A stretch of 18,047 nt of DNA from UBA1822 sp963634795 (GCA_963634795.1 CAVHDO010000018.1:1-18047), one strand, 5' to 3'; counted from the stretch's first letter, positions 6,884 through 14,092 are shown. Notes: generated by a model from the letters alone, not told the origin. Translations and numbers: made by a program.

Positions 6884-7789
6884 TTATTTTGCAAAATATT
6901 TTTCCCGAAACGGAATTTTTGAAAGCGTCACTGTCTTGCCGGCCAAATCTCCCAGAGGCCCGGCCGGATCCGTTTCAAATATCATTTGGTACGCGCAAAG
7001 GAGCTGATGCGACTCTTTGTACGCGCGACTTTCCTGTTTCCGTCCGTATTTTGCATCGCCCAAGAGCGGAAATCCCACCGCGGCCATCTGCGCGCGAATT
7101 TGGTGCGTGCGTCCCGTCACGAGCTCGCACTCCACCAGCGACAAATCGCCGCGCACCTCCAGCACGCGATAATGCAAGATCGCCGTCTTCGAGCCTTTCA
7201 CCGGCGTTTCCGACACATAGACCCGTCCCTTTTTCGCGTCCTTGAAAAGCTGATGCGACAGCGTCGCCTCCCGCGGCGTGACATGACCGAGCGCGACCGC
7301 CAGATACCGCTTCACGATGCGATGCTCTCGAATCGCGTCTTCCAAAAGTGACAGCGTCTCCGCGTCCTTGGCAAAGAGCACGAGCCCGCTCGTATGGAAA
7401 TCCAAACGATGACAGAGGAAACAGGGCGTCTCGCCCGCCGCTTTCCGCATCGCATTGACGCGCGTCGTCAGCGTGTCCGCCTCCGGATGATCCAAATCTT
7501 CGCAAAGAATCCCCGCTTCTTTTTCGACAATCAGAATCCGCACGTCTTCATAAACGACGTGAACGGAGCTCACCGTTTCCTCCCGCGGCGCCGCGTCTGC
7601 CAAATAAATTGACACCACGTCGCCAGCCGAAAGCCGCTCGCTTCCCTCCGTCCGTTTTCCGTTTCGCTTGATCCGCTTCGTGCGAATGCCCTTGGCAATC
7701 ACGGCGCGGGACAAATCCGGCCGGCATTTTTCCGCGAACCGATCCACGCGCGCTCCGGCCTCCGCCTCCGTCACCGCAAATGACAACAT
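6884..7789 (-). CDS. RluA-family RNA pseudouridine synthase
   Basis: It converts uridine to pseudouridine in rRNA or tRNA. An N-terminal S4 RNA-binding domain (about residues 10-60) is followed by the RluA catalytic domain with HRLDFHTSGLVLFAKD, where the Asp of HRLD is the catalytic residue, and the RTHQIRAQMAAVGFPLLGDA signature. The 301-aa length fits RluC/RluD-like proteins. A GTG six bases upstream shares the frame, but AAAGGGG sits only 3 nt from it and 9 nt from the ATG at 7789, so the ATG is chosen. It is transcribed alone and ends in a strong terminator. The exact RNA target cannot be read from sequence. Confidence 0.93.
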   Translation of the reverse strand: MLSFAVTEAEAGARVDRFAEKCRPDLSRAVIAKGIRTKRIKRNGKRTEGSERLSAGDVVSIYLADAAPREETVSSVHVVYEDVRILIVEKEAGILCEDLDHPEADTLTTRVNAMRKAAGETPCFLCHRLDFHTSGLVLFAKDAETLSLLEDAIREHRIVKRYLAVALGHVTPREATLSHQLFKDAKKGRVYVSETPVKGSKTAILHYRVLEVRGDLSLVECELVTGRTHQIRAQMAAVGFPLLGDAKYGRKQESRAYKESHQLLCAYQMIFETDPAGPLGDLAGKTVTLSKIPFREKYFAK

Positions 7790-7850
7790 TCGCACTTTCC
7801 CCTTTCTCGCAATTTCAAATTTTCATTATTATATCACGCTGCCCGCGCGC

Positions 7851-7909
7851 AAAAAAATAGATTCATCATCCGCCGAAACTTTCATTTCGATGGATGATGA
7901 ATCTATTTT
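7851..7909 (-). terminator. Strong intrinsic terminator of the small-peptide unit
   Basis: Perfect 18-nt arms (7854-7871 and 7892-7909; core TAGATTCATCATCC / GGATGATGAATCTA) with a 20-nt loop. On the minus strand the stem leads straight into a run of seven or more T. It closes the transcript that starts near 8115. Confidence 0.9.
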
Positions 7910-7933
7910 ACTTGCGACGACTCGCCGTTCTTC

Positions 7934-7981
7934 TCAGAAATATTTGTAGAGAAGCTTCCAGAGCATTTTCCCGACGACCAT
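7934..7981 (-). CDS. 15-residue cationic amphipathic peptide, copy 2 (unknown function)
   Basis: The frame encodes MVVGKMLWKLLYKYF and stop. GGGAGG lies 5 nt before the ATG. It is the second gene in a two-gene unit; copy 1 upstream encodes the same peptide with Ile at position 3. The 48-nt frames differ at five positions: four are synonymous (codons 2, 7, 9, 11) and one is conservative (Ile to Val), which points to selection on the protein. Lys5, Lys9 and Lys13 are four apart and would line one face of a helix, with Met, Leu, Trp, Tyr and Phe on the rest. There is no signal peptide, and I do not recognise the family. A membrane-active toxin, leaderless bacteriocin or signalling peptide are inferences. 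Confidence 0.75.
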   Translation of the reverse strand: MVVGKMLWKLLYKYF

Positions 7982-8029
7982 GCTGTCCTCCCGTTCAAAC
8001 GACTTCGCTTCGTAAATGTAGCGGAAATA

Positions 8030-8077
8030 TCAGAAATATTTGTAAAGAAGTTTCCAAAGCATTTTCCCGATAACCAT
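8030..8077 (-). CDS. 15-residue cationic amphipathic peptide, copy 1 (unknown function)
   Basis: The frame encodes MVIGKMLWKLLYKYF and stop. AGGAGG stands 7 nt before the ATG, an optimal ribosome binding site, and a perfect promoter lies about 45 nt further upstream. The stop of this copy and the start of copy 2 are 48 nt apart; the spacer contains a short ACGA...TCGT hairpin. Net charge is about +3 with six or more large hydrophobic residues. It is far too short for standard gene finders and no longer frame overlaps it on this strand. There is no partner gene in the same transcript, so a translated leader controlling a downstream gene is unlikely: a strong terminator follows. Confidence 0.78.
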   Translation of the reverse strand: MVIGKMLWKLLYKYF

Positions 8078-8121
8078 CTTTGTACCTCCTTGAAAACAAC
8101 ATTTTCCCTTTGACGTCCCCT

Positions 8122-8149
8122 ATTATACTCCGATTTGGAAACCTGTCAA
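8122..8149 (-). promoter_or_regulatory. Perfect consensus promoter of the small-peptide unit
   Basis: TTGACA (8149-8144), 16 nt, TATAAT (8127-8122) on the minus strand: both hexamers match consensus exactly. The expected start is near 8115 and the transcript to the terminator is about 260 nt. The leader contains GAAAA...TTTTC arms just before the AGGAGG site, which could weakly mask it. Confidence 0.88.
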
Positions 8150-8410
8150 ATAATTTTTTTATAAGCGCTCATAAATTTTTTTATTACTGGAAGTAAAGTT
8201 ACGTTTCTATTTCGGTGCAAAATTATTTATATGATAAATAAATATTTTCAGAAACATGAACTATTTTTTATTAACGGTGGCTTCACATCTGTCGTGACTT
8301 CTAAAAATAAATTTTATTTAGATTCTTGTTCTAAAAACGCAATCACATAAATAAAATGCCAAGAATAAAATAAAAACATCTTCCGCGTTTTCAGAACCAA
8401 AATTTTACAA
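8150..8410. other. AT-rich spacer upstream of the small-peptide unit
   Basis: The stretch is very AT-rich compared with the rest of the window. It holds an inverted repeat (TTTTATTTAGATTCTTG near 8314 and CAAGAATAAAATAAAA near 8360) and no gene I can support. AT-rich upstream DNA could boost the adjacent strong promoter. Confidence 0.4.
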
Positions 8411-8433
8411 CAAAAAAGCGGCCCAAAGCCGCT
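8411..8433 (-). terminator. Intrinsic terminator downstream of glmM
   Basis: The minus-strand stem AGCGGC / GCCGCT (8433-8428 with 8422-8417) with a 5-nt loop is followed by TTTTTTG. It is the first clear terminator after glmM, about 350 nt past its stop, so the glmM message would carry the whole repeat block 8525-8775 in its 3' end. Confidence 0.8.
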
Positions 8434-8524
8434 CCCGCCAAAAGCATAAGATTTCCCCCTGCCGTCGTCCGTGTCTGCCATCTTTATTCTATCGCCACAA
8501 AAGCCAAGCACCCGCCAAGCTTCA

Positions 8525-8775
8525 TCTAACAGCTATCTCGCGCCTGACGAAAAAGCCAAACAATATCTGACGTCTGACGTCTGATCGTCTGACGTCTCAA
8601 TCCCGCCTGACAAAACAGCCGTTATCCGTTTGCCGTTTACCGTTTACCGCTTCTCACGATTCATGAAAAGCAAGCTCCTCATGCCCGGTCCACGGTTCAC
8701 GGTCAACGGAGAACGCCCGCCTGACAAATCATCCAAACACACCAACTGTGCACTGTGTACTATGCACTGTGCACT
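8525..8775. repeat. Mosaic of four heptad blocks downstream of glmM
   Basis: In order: the AGAYRTC family (right-arm orientation, 8575-8598), the CCGTTTA family (8619-8650), an ACGGTTC/CCACGGT variant (8685-8710) and the GTGCACT family (8745-8775), the last only a few bases from the glmM stop. The linker CCCGCCTGACAAAACAGCC (8602-8620) recurs identically at 10410-10428, and a partial form is at 8714-8730. CTATCTCGCGCCTGAC (8533-8548) also recurs near 10341. No gene lies here. Confidence 0.85.
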
Positions 8776-8780
8776 CTATT

Positions 8781-10130
8781 TTACCCCTCTTCTCCGATTT
8801 CCTGCCGAATCACTTGCACGATATCACTCACAATCCGCGACAATTGCTCCGTGTCCGGCCCTTCCGCCATCACGCGAATCAACGGCTCCGTCCCCGAGGC
8901 ACGCACCAAAATGCGACCGTTTGCCCCGAGCTCTTCCTCCCCGGCACGAATCGCTTCCGTGATTTCCGGATTTTCCTCCCAGCCCGTCTTGCTGTACACG
9001 CGGACATTTTCCAAAATTTGCGGATAATCTTTCATGAGATCCGCCAGCTGCGACAGTTTCCCGCCCGATTTCTTCAAAGCCGCGAGCGTCTGCACCGCCG
9101 TGATTTGACCATCGCCCGTCGTATTGAATTCACTGAAAATAATATGCCCGGACTGCTCGCCGCCGATCGAATACCCGTGCGCAAGCATTTCCTCCAATAC
9201 ATACCGATCCCCGACCTTCGTCGCGACAGTCTGCAAACCGTGCTCCGCAAGCGCGCGCGAAAATCCCAAATTGCTCATGACCGTCCCGACGACCGTATCA
9301 GAAGCGAGGCGCCCCTCCTCTTTCATCACGAGTGCATTGATGAGCATCAGATGATCCCCGTCGACCACGCGCCCCGTCTCGTCGACGAAAAGGCAGCGGT
9401 CCGCGTCGCCGTCATTGGCAATCCCGCAATCCGCGCCGCAGGCGACCACCTTCTTTGCCAAATGTTCGATATGCGTCGAGCCGCAATCCGCATTGATATT
9501 CACGCCGTCCGGCTCACACGCCGTCGCGATGACCGTCGCGCCGAGCCGCGCCAAAATATCCGGAAGAAACGTGCTTGTCGCCCCATTCGCCGAGTCCGTC
9601 ACAATCGTCATGCCGGAAAAATCACCGGAAACATTCGACAGGACAAAATCGCGATACTCCGAGGAAAGCGCCGCCACATTCCGAATCCTGCCGATGTTTT
9701 CGGCAATCGGCCGCGGCATCCCTTCATCGCCCTTCTGCAAGAGTTCCTCAATTTCCTCTTCCGCGGCATCCGAAAGTTTGTGCCCTTTTGCATTAAAAAA
9801 TTTAATCCCGTTATCCGGAAACGGATTGTGCGAGGCGGAAATCACCACGCCGGCATCATACCCGTGTTTCTTCGTCAGATACGCGACCCCCGGCGTCGGG
9901 ATAACACCCAAAATATCCACGTCCACCCCGGCGGCGCAAAGTCCCGCTGCCAACGCTGCCTCCAGCATCGGGCCCGAAATCCGCGTATCGCGCCCAATCA
10001 GGAAACGGGGCCGCTCCCCGCTCTTCCCGAAATACGCCCCCGCCGCGCGTCCCATCTGAAACGCCAGCTCCGGCATCAAAGTCCGATTCGCAACTCCCCG
10101 CACGCCATCCGTGCCAAACAAACGAAGCAT
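8781..10130 (-). CDS. glmM: Phosphoglucosamine mutase GlmM
   Basis: GlmM interconverts glucosamine-6-phosphate and glucosamine-1-phosphate, feeding UDP-GlcNAc for peptidoglycan and lipid A. The 449-aa protein begins LRLFGTDGVRG and has the active-site serine in VISASHNPFPDNGIKFF (Ser100), the metal loop DGDADR, the sugar loop GEQSGH and the phosphate loop RASGTEPLIRVMAEG. The frame is open 21 codons further upstream, but GGAGG lies 9 nt before the ATG at 10130 and the family's N-terminus starts there. It is third in the cdaA-cdaR-glmM order, in which CdaR and GlmM are known to restrain CdaA in other Firmicutes, but here 475 nt of repeats separate it from cdaR. Confidence 0.97.
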   Translation of the reverse strand: MLRLFGTDGVRGVANRTLMPELAFQMGRAAGAYFGKSGERPRFLIGRDTRISGPMLEAALAAGLCAAGVDVDILGVIPTPGVAYLTKKHGYDAGVVISASHNPFPDNGIKFFNAKGHKLSDAAEEEIEELLQKGDEGMPRPIAENIGRIRNVAALSSEYRDFVLSNVSGDFSGMTIVTDSANGATSTFLPDILARLGATVIATACEPDGVNINADCGSTHIEHLAKKVVACGADCGIANDGDADRCLFVDETGRVVDGDHLMLINALVMKEEGRLASDTVVGTVMSNLGFSRALAEHGLQTVATKVGDRYVLEEMLAHGYSIGGEQSGHIIFSEFNTTGDGQITAVQTLAALKKSGGKLSQLADLMKDYPQILENVRVYSKTGWEENPEITEAIRAGEEELGANGRILVRASGTEPLIRVMAEGPDTEQLSRIVSDIVQVIRQEIGEEG

Positions 10131-10189
10131 ATAAACAAACCTCCATTTTTTCTGTTTTCCATAGTGCAACATCACTGCCAAAATAGTTA

Positions 10190-10560
10190 GCAATTAGCAA
10201 TTAGCAGTTAGCAATTCAGGTACGCGCTTCGCGCGGATTTTTATAAAAATCGCCGCAGGCGACACCGCTTTTGGCTCCAAGCTCAAAGCTCATAGCTCCC
10301 GGCTCCTTTTGCGACACCGTTTTCTCCTCACGGCTAAAAGCTATCTCGCGCCTGTCACAAAATTTCATCACGCTCTGACGTCTGATTGTCTGATGTCTGA
10401 CGTCTTCATCCCGCCTGACAAAACAGCCACACACGCCACCCTGTGCACTGTGTACTGTGCACTGTGCACTATCTCGCGTCTGCCGCCAAAGCCAAGCGCA
10501 AAAAAGCCGCGCCTCTCTTCCCTCATCTCTATCAGCAGAAAGCCTTGCGCACAAAACGCC
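10190..10560. repeat. Mosaic heptad repeat block between cdaR and glmM
   Basis: In order: AGTTAGC/AATTAGC block (10188-10215), CAGG and a CGCGC-TTC-GCGCG hairpin (10223-10235), an AT palindrome ATTTTTATAAAAAT, a CGCC-GCA-GGCG hairpin, then ACACCGC, a GGCTCCA/AGCTCAA block (10272-10306), an AGAYRTC-family right arm (10373-10405), the linker CCCGCCTGACAAAACAGCC (10410-10428) and a GTGCACT block (10441-10470). From 10475 to 10560 a GC-rich segment shares words with 12425-12480 in inverse orientation. No gene is seen. Confidence 0.85.
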
Positions 10561-10605
10561 GCCAACGCGAAGAACAAATCAAGCCACGCCTCTCAATTTC
10601 CCCTT

Positions 10606-11535
10606 TCACGTCCGCAAATTTTCTTTGTCAATCACAATCGTCACATCCACCTCTTGCGGAATAGCCGTCACCCCTTCCGGAAGCGGGACCGAAAGACGCG
10701 CCGTCACATCGTCCGTTGCCCCCGTCACATCGACCTCTCCCAAATCAATCGATTTCAATTTTCCGATTTGGCTCTGCGGCCCCGTCACCGTCACGTACAC
10801 CGGCTGAATCGAAACCATACTCACGCTGTGACCCTCCGCCGGCGTGCCTTTCACTTTGGCCGTCAGATTCACATTCGCCGTTTCCGATTTCTCCTCAATC
10901 GTCACCGTGATTTTTGCCTGCGTCGGCATGATTTCAATCCCGGAAATCGTATTTCCTTCACTGTCCACCACCGTGATGGAATCATATTCCGAGAAACTCT
11001 TCGTTTTCCCTGTCATATTCACGGAAACAACCGCTCGATCCGCCCGCGAAATGGCCTCCTGGCTCCCCGTGATCGTCAGCGTCTGCGGCGTCACCACCGC
11101 CGGTTTGGCCGTGTAGCCGTCAGCCGTACTTCCATAGAAATTCACCGTGATCGGCATCGTCGTCGCCGCATACGTATCCAGCCTCATATCGCAGAAAAGC
11201 GGCGTCACCGACGTCTGCCCATCGCCCGGAAGCGTCGCGTAAATCCGCGTATTCGGATATTCGCCGGCCGCCATTCCCTCCGCGTCCACATACGCTTTGA
11301 TATTGTCCGTCCGCAGCTGCATCAGCGAATTGCGATTCATCGTCACCTCGACGGAAACCGTTTCCGGGATATTGAGCGCGACCAACGAGCGATCCAAATT
11401 TCGCACCGCGACCGGCACCGTGTACGTCCCCGTCATGATGGGATTTTGCTCGTTCATGACAAAGAGCCAGAAACCCATCGCCACGATGAGACAGATGATT
11501 TGAGGAAACAGCGCGTGCAATTTCTTTTTATTCAT
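10606..11535 (-). CDS. cdaR: CdaA regulator CdaR (YbbR-domain protein)
   Basis: CdaR is a membrane-anchored protein that binds and modulates the diadenylate cyclase CdaA. The 309-aa product has one N-terminal membrane segment (about residues 10-27, LFPQIICLIVAMGFWLFVMN) and then about three YbbR repeats of beta-rich sequence on the outside, each with the typical VTVTGPQS / LTITGSQEAI pattern. Its start overlaps the end of cdaA by 8 nt, so translation is likely coupled. Some homologues have four YbbR domains; three fits this length. Confidence 0.93.
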   Translation of the reverse strand: MNKKKLHALFPQIICLIVAMGFWLFVMNEQNPIMTGTYTVPVAVRNLDRSLVALNIPETVSVEVTMNRNSLMQLRTDNIKAYVDAEGMAAGEYPNTRIYATLPGDGQTSVTPLFCDMRLDTYAATTMPITVNFYGSTADGYTAKPAVVTPQTLTITGSQEAISRADRAVVSVNMTGKTKSFSEYDSITVVDSEGNTISGIEIMPTQAKITVTIEEKSETANVNLTAKVKGTPAEGHSVSMVSIQPVYVTVTGPQSQIGKLKSIDLGEVDVTGATDDVTARLSVPLPEGVTAIPQEVDVTIVIDKENLRT

Positions 11536-12367
11536 TTTCTTTGCCGCCCCTCCATTTCCGAATCATGCCGCCGACCGCGCCGCCGCGTCCTTCATCCAAA
11601 AGAAGAAACGACCGCAACCGATTGCGAAGCGATTCTTCATCCATGTGCCGGTAAATATGCCCATCGTACGCATAGGAAATCGTACCCGTTTCCTCACTCA
11701 CGACGACGACCACGCAATCGGCCACTTCGCTCATCCCAATTGCCGCGCGATGCCGCGTCCCCATCTCGGAAGAGAGCGACCGATCCTTTGTGAGCGGCAA
11801 GAGGCAACCCGCCGCCATGATTCGATTGTCTCGGATGATCACCGCCCCGTCATGCAGCGGCGTATTCACAATAAAAATATTTCCCAAAATTTCACGCGAA
11901 ACGATGCCGTCGATGCGAATGCCCGTATCGATATAATCGTCCAATCCCGTCGACCGCTCGAAGACGATGAGCGCGCCCACGTGACGCTTCGCAAAATCCG
12001 CCGCCGTCTCGCACACCGCGTCAATCACCTCGCCGCGATCCGCTTCCTCCACCATCGCGCTTGGCCGGATAAATTTTCCGCGCCCGATTTGCTCCAGCGC
12101 CCGGCGAAGCTCCGGCTGAAACACAATCGGCAGCGCGACAATCAAGACCGCCATCAATTTATCCAAAATCCAAGCAAGCGCATGCAATCGAAGCCAGCCC
12201 GTCACCAAAGTGAGCGCCCCCAAGAGAAGCAGCCCTTTCACGAGTGCCGTCGCCCGCGTATTTCGAATCAATAAATAAATGCGATACAAAAAAAATGCGA
12301 CCACCAGGATATCCAAAATATCCCAAAGCCGCATCGTCATCAAAAGTCCTTGCAACTGCTGCAGCAT
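11528..12367 (-). CDS. cdaA: Diadenylate cyclase CdaA
   Basis: CdaA makes cyclic di-AMP from two ATP; this second messenger controls osmolyte and potassium transport and wall homeostasis. The 279-aa protein has three N-terminal membrane segments (about 16-34, 42-58, 62-83) followed by a DAC (DisA_N) domain with DGA (173-175 in TPLHDGAVIIRD) and RHR (205-207 in GTRHRAAIGMSE), both needed for catalysis. GAGGG precedes the ATG by 7 nt. It leads the cdaA-cdaR(-glmM) cluster and has an extended -10 element at 12412-12420. Confidence 0.97.
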   Translation of the reverse strand: MLQQLQGLLMTMRLWDILDILVVAFFLYRIYLLIRNTRATALVKGLLLLGALTLVTGWLRLHALAWILDKLMAVLIVALPIVFQPELRRALEQIGRGKFIRPSAMVEEADRGEVIDAVCETAADFAKRHVGALIVFERSTGLDDYIDTGIRIDGIVSREILGNIFIVNTPLHDGAVIIRDNRIMAAGCLLPLTKDRSLSSEMGTRHRAAIGMSEVADCVVVVVSEETGTISYAYDGHIYRHMDEESLRNRLRSFLLLDEGRGGAVGGMIRKWRGGKENE

Positions 12368-12411
12368 ATCGAATCCCTCGTCGAAATCAAAATTGCCGTA
12401 TATTTTTACCT

Positions 12412-12420
12412 ATTATAACA
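12412..12420 (-). promoter_or_regulatory. Extended -10 promoter element upstream of cdaA
   Basis: TGTTATAAT on the minus strand (TGnTATAAT). No good -35 is visible at the normal distance, as is usual for extended -10 promoters. It ends 44 nt before the cdaA start codon. Confidence 0.5.
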
Positions 12421-12424
12421 CAAA

Positions 12425-12696
12425 GAATGAGAGATGAGAGGCGCGGCTTACTTCATGTTTGGCTTTTGTGGCCTTTGAGCGTAATGCCGATTGCTGACAG
12501 GGATGAGAAGCACAGCTTGATTTTGCTTCACTTTTGCGGCAGGCAAAATGAAGACGTCAGACATCAGACGATCAGACGTCAGACCGTGACGCGCTTTTAT
12601 GACAAGCGTAATCCATCTTCCCATCGCGGGGCAAAGCCCCATATAAAAATCTCCGCTTTCGATCTGATGTCTGATGTCTGACCGTCTGATGTCTCC
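12425..12696. repeat. Composite inverted-arm heptad element, copy 2
   Basis: The left arm (12551-12584) reads AGACGTC, AGACATC, AGACGATC, AGACGTC, AGAC; the right arm (12662-12695), read inverted, is AGACATC, AGACGGTC, AGACATC, AGACATC, AGAT. The core (12585-12661) contains GGGGC-AAA-GCCCC, a hairpin followed by ATATAAAAA. The outer left segment 12425-12480 (AGAGATGAGAGGCGCGGCTT) is shared, inverted, with 10500-10545. It fills most of the divergent gap between cdaA and the hlyD promoter. No gene is seen. Confidence 0.8.
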
Positions 12697-12739
12697 ATCT
12701 CGATGTGAAAGAAAAATCTCACGTCAAATCTCTCCTCCC

Positions 12740-12769
12740 TTGACAAAAATCGCCATAAAACGGTATAAT
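12740..12769 (+). promoter_or_regulatory. Consensus promoter of the HlyD-permease operon
   Basis: TTGACA (12740-12745), 18 nt, TATAAT (12764-12769): both hexamers are perfect. The expected start is near 12776, leaving a leader of about 145 nt that holds two terminators before the first gene. Confidence 0.85.
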
Positions 12770-12803
12770 TCCCATAGAGTTTCAATTTCATACTCGGTCT
12801 GTG

Positions 12804-12856
12804 GCTCTCCCGGAACCGGAATCACTCAGAAGGATTCGTGACGGGAGAGCTTTTTT
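12804..12856 (+). terminator. First leader terminator before hlyD-like gene
   Basis: The outer stem GCTCTCCCG / CGGGAGAGC (12804-12812, 12842-12850) is perfect and is followed by TTTTTT. Inside it an asymmetric internal loop leads to a second stem GAATC / GATTC with an ACTCAGAAG loop. The elaborate interior is more than a plain terminator needs and could hold a ligand or protein site. Confidence 0.8.
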
Positions 12857-12863
12857 GTGGGAA

Positions 12864-12906
12864 CCGCTTCCTCATGCTTAAAATGGCATGGGAGGCGGCT
12901 TTTTTT
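12864..12906 (+). terminator. Second leader terminator, abutting the hlyD ribosome binding site
   Basis: The stem CCGCTTCCTCATGC / GCATGGGAGGCGG (12864-12877, 12886-12898; one bulge and wobble pairs) is followed by seven T. The AGGAG site of the next gene begins right after the T-run, so folding, termination and ribosome loading would compete. Confidence 0.75.
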
Positions 12907-12919
12907 AGGAGTTTTTTTT

Positions 12920-14092
12920 ATGAAAATCAATCTTTCAAACGCAGCCACCGCTGCCACCCGCATCCGGCAACATGGTCCTCTGGACTTCTCGCGAAAGCCC
13001 GTCCGCATCGGCGCGATGCTGGTTCTGTTTCTTCTTCTCTGCGCCGCCGCTTTTTTCTATACGGGAAACGACGCGCTCGTGCTCGGCCGCGAACGCAAAG
13101 ACGGCATTCTGACTGCTGAGCAGGTGAAAGCGTCCTTTGATTCCGTCGGCGGGCGGCTCCTTCGCGAAGCCGTGAAAGAGGGCGACCACGTGAAAAAAGG
13201 CGACGTCCTCATGGTGCTGGACAGCACGGACATCGACCTTTCCATCGAAAAAACGAAGGCGCAAATCCGCCAAATGGAAGCCACCATCGCCGCGACGGAC
13301 GGCAGCATTCGCATCGGCTTCGACAAGACGGACACGACCGAAGTGGAAACATTCCGCGCCATCGATCAGCAGCGCGCCTCCGTCGATGCCGCCCGCGCCA
13401 GTTTCGATTACCAAAAGCTCAATTACGACCGCATGACCGAGCTCGCCGCCGTCGGCGCCATTTCCCGCCGCGAACTCGACATCGCACGCACCGATTACGA
13501 GACCGCCCGCGCCTCGCTTTCCATGCAGCAAGAACTTTTGGGGAAACTTTTGGGCGGCGCGCCCGACACCGGCGACACGGAATCCATCGCGCTTCCCTCC
13601 GTCGAAAATGCGCGGCGCGAAATCAAAAATCAGGAACACGACCTGGAATCCCTCCGCCAGCAAAAGAAACAGCTCGAAATCACGCTGAAAGAACTCGAAG
13701 TCAGCAAGAGCCGCCTCACCCTCCGCGCCCCCGAAGACGGAAAAATTCTCTCCGTGATTGCCAAAGAAGGAGAAATGGTTTCCCCGAATACGCCCGTCAT
13801 TTTGCTCGAAAGCGATCGCCTCTACTACGACATTTATCTTTCCGAAGATCAGCTCCGCGGCCTTACCGAAGGCGATGCCGTCGAAGGCCGCGCCGTCGCC
13901 AACGGAGAGACCGTCCGCGGCACCGTCCGCCTCATCGCCCGCGCCCCCGGTTTCGCCGATTACAAAATGTCGCGCGAAAACGGCCAGGCCGATCTCACCG
14001 CCTTCCAAGTCCGTATCGATGCCGAAAAGGCGAAATCCGTCATTCCCGGCATGACCGTCGAGGTGAATACCGATGCGCTCCCTCAAAGATGA
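12920..14092 (+). CDS. HlyD-family periplasmic adaptor (membrane fusion protein)
   Basis: Adaptor proteins of this family link an inner membrane exporter to the outer membrane. The 390-aa product has a short cytoplasmic N-terminus, one membrane segment (about 29-48), the first half of a barrel-sandwich/lipoyl domain (about 68-102, SVGGRLLREAVKEGDHVKKG), a long coiled-coil hairpin (about 105-260), the second half (RLTLRAPEDGKILSVIAKEG) and a beta-barrel region. The frame is open 21 codons upstream through the leader terminator, but AGGAG is 8 nt before the ATG at 12920. The stop overlaps the permease start by 20 nt. The coding strand is C-rich. Confidence 0.92.
   Translation: MKINLSNAATAATRIRQHGPLDFSRKPVRIGAMLVLFLLLCAAAFFYTGNDALVLGRERKDGILTAEQVKASFDSVGGRLLREAVKEGDHVKKGDVLMVLDSTDIDLSIEKTKAQIRQMEATIAATDGSIRIGFDKTDTTEVETFRAIDQQRASVDAARASFDYQKLNYDRMTELAAVGAISRRELDIARTDYETARASLSMQQELLGKLLGGAPDTGDTESIALPSVENARREIKNQEHDLESLRQQKKQLEITLKELEVSKSRLTLRAPEDGKILSVIAKEGEMVSPNTPVILLESDRLYYDIYLSEDQLRGLTEGDAVEGRAVANGETVRGTVRLIARAPGFADYKMSRENGQADLTAFQVRIDAEKAKSVIPGMTVEVNTDALPQR

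Noticed and set aside
7934..8077. Small-peptide frames as a regulatory leader of the rluA-family gene
   Set aside because: A very strong terminator (7851-7909) lies between them and that gene, so they are unlikely to share a transcript.
8314..8511. 65-codon minus-strand frame, including a hydrophobic 21-residue tail
   Set aside because: It runs straight through the glmM terminator hairpin, and the only inner ATG has no properly spaced ribosome binding site; the hydrophobic tail probably reflects AT-rich DNA.
8748..10190. Long plus-strand frame opposite glmM, and similar frames opposite lpxA and hlyD
   Set aside because: Shadows of real genes: Arg/His/Pro-rich translations with no domain, whereas the other strand gives complete well-known enzymes.
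12857..12919. Longer N-terminus of the HlyD-type protein
   Set aside because: These codons fall within the second leader terminator, and a good ribosome binding site precedes the ATG at 12920.
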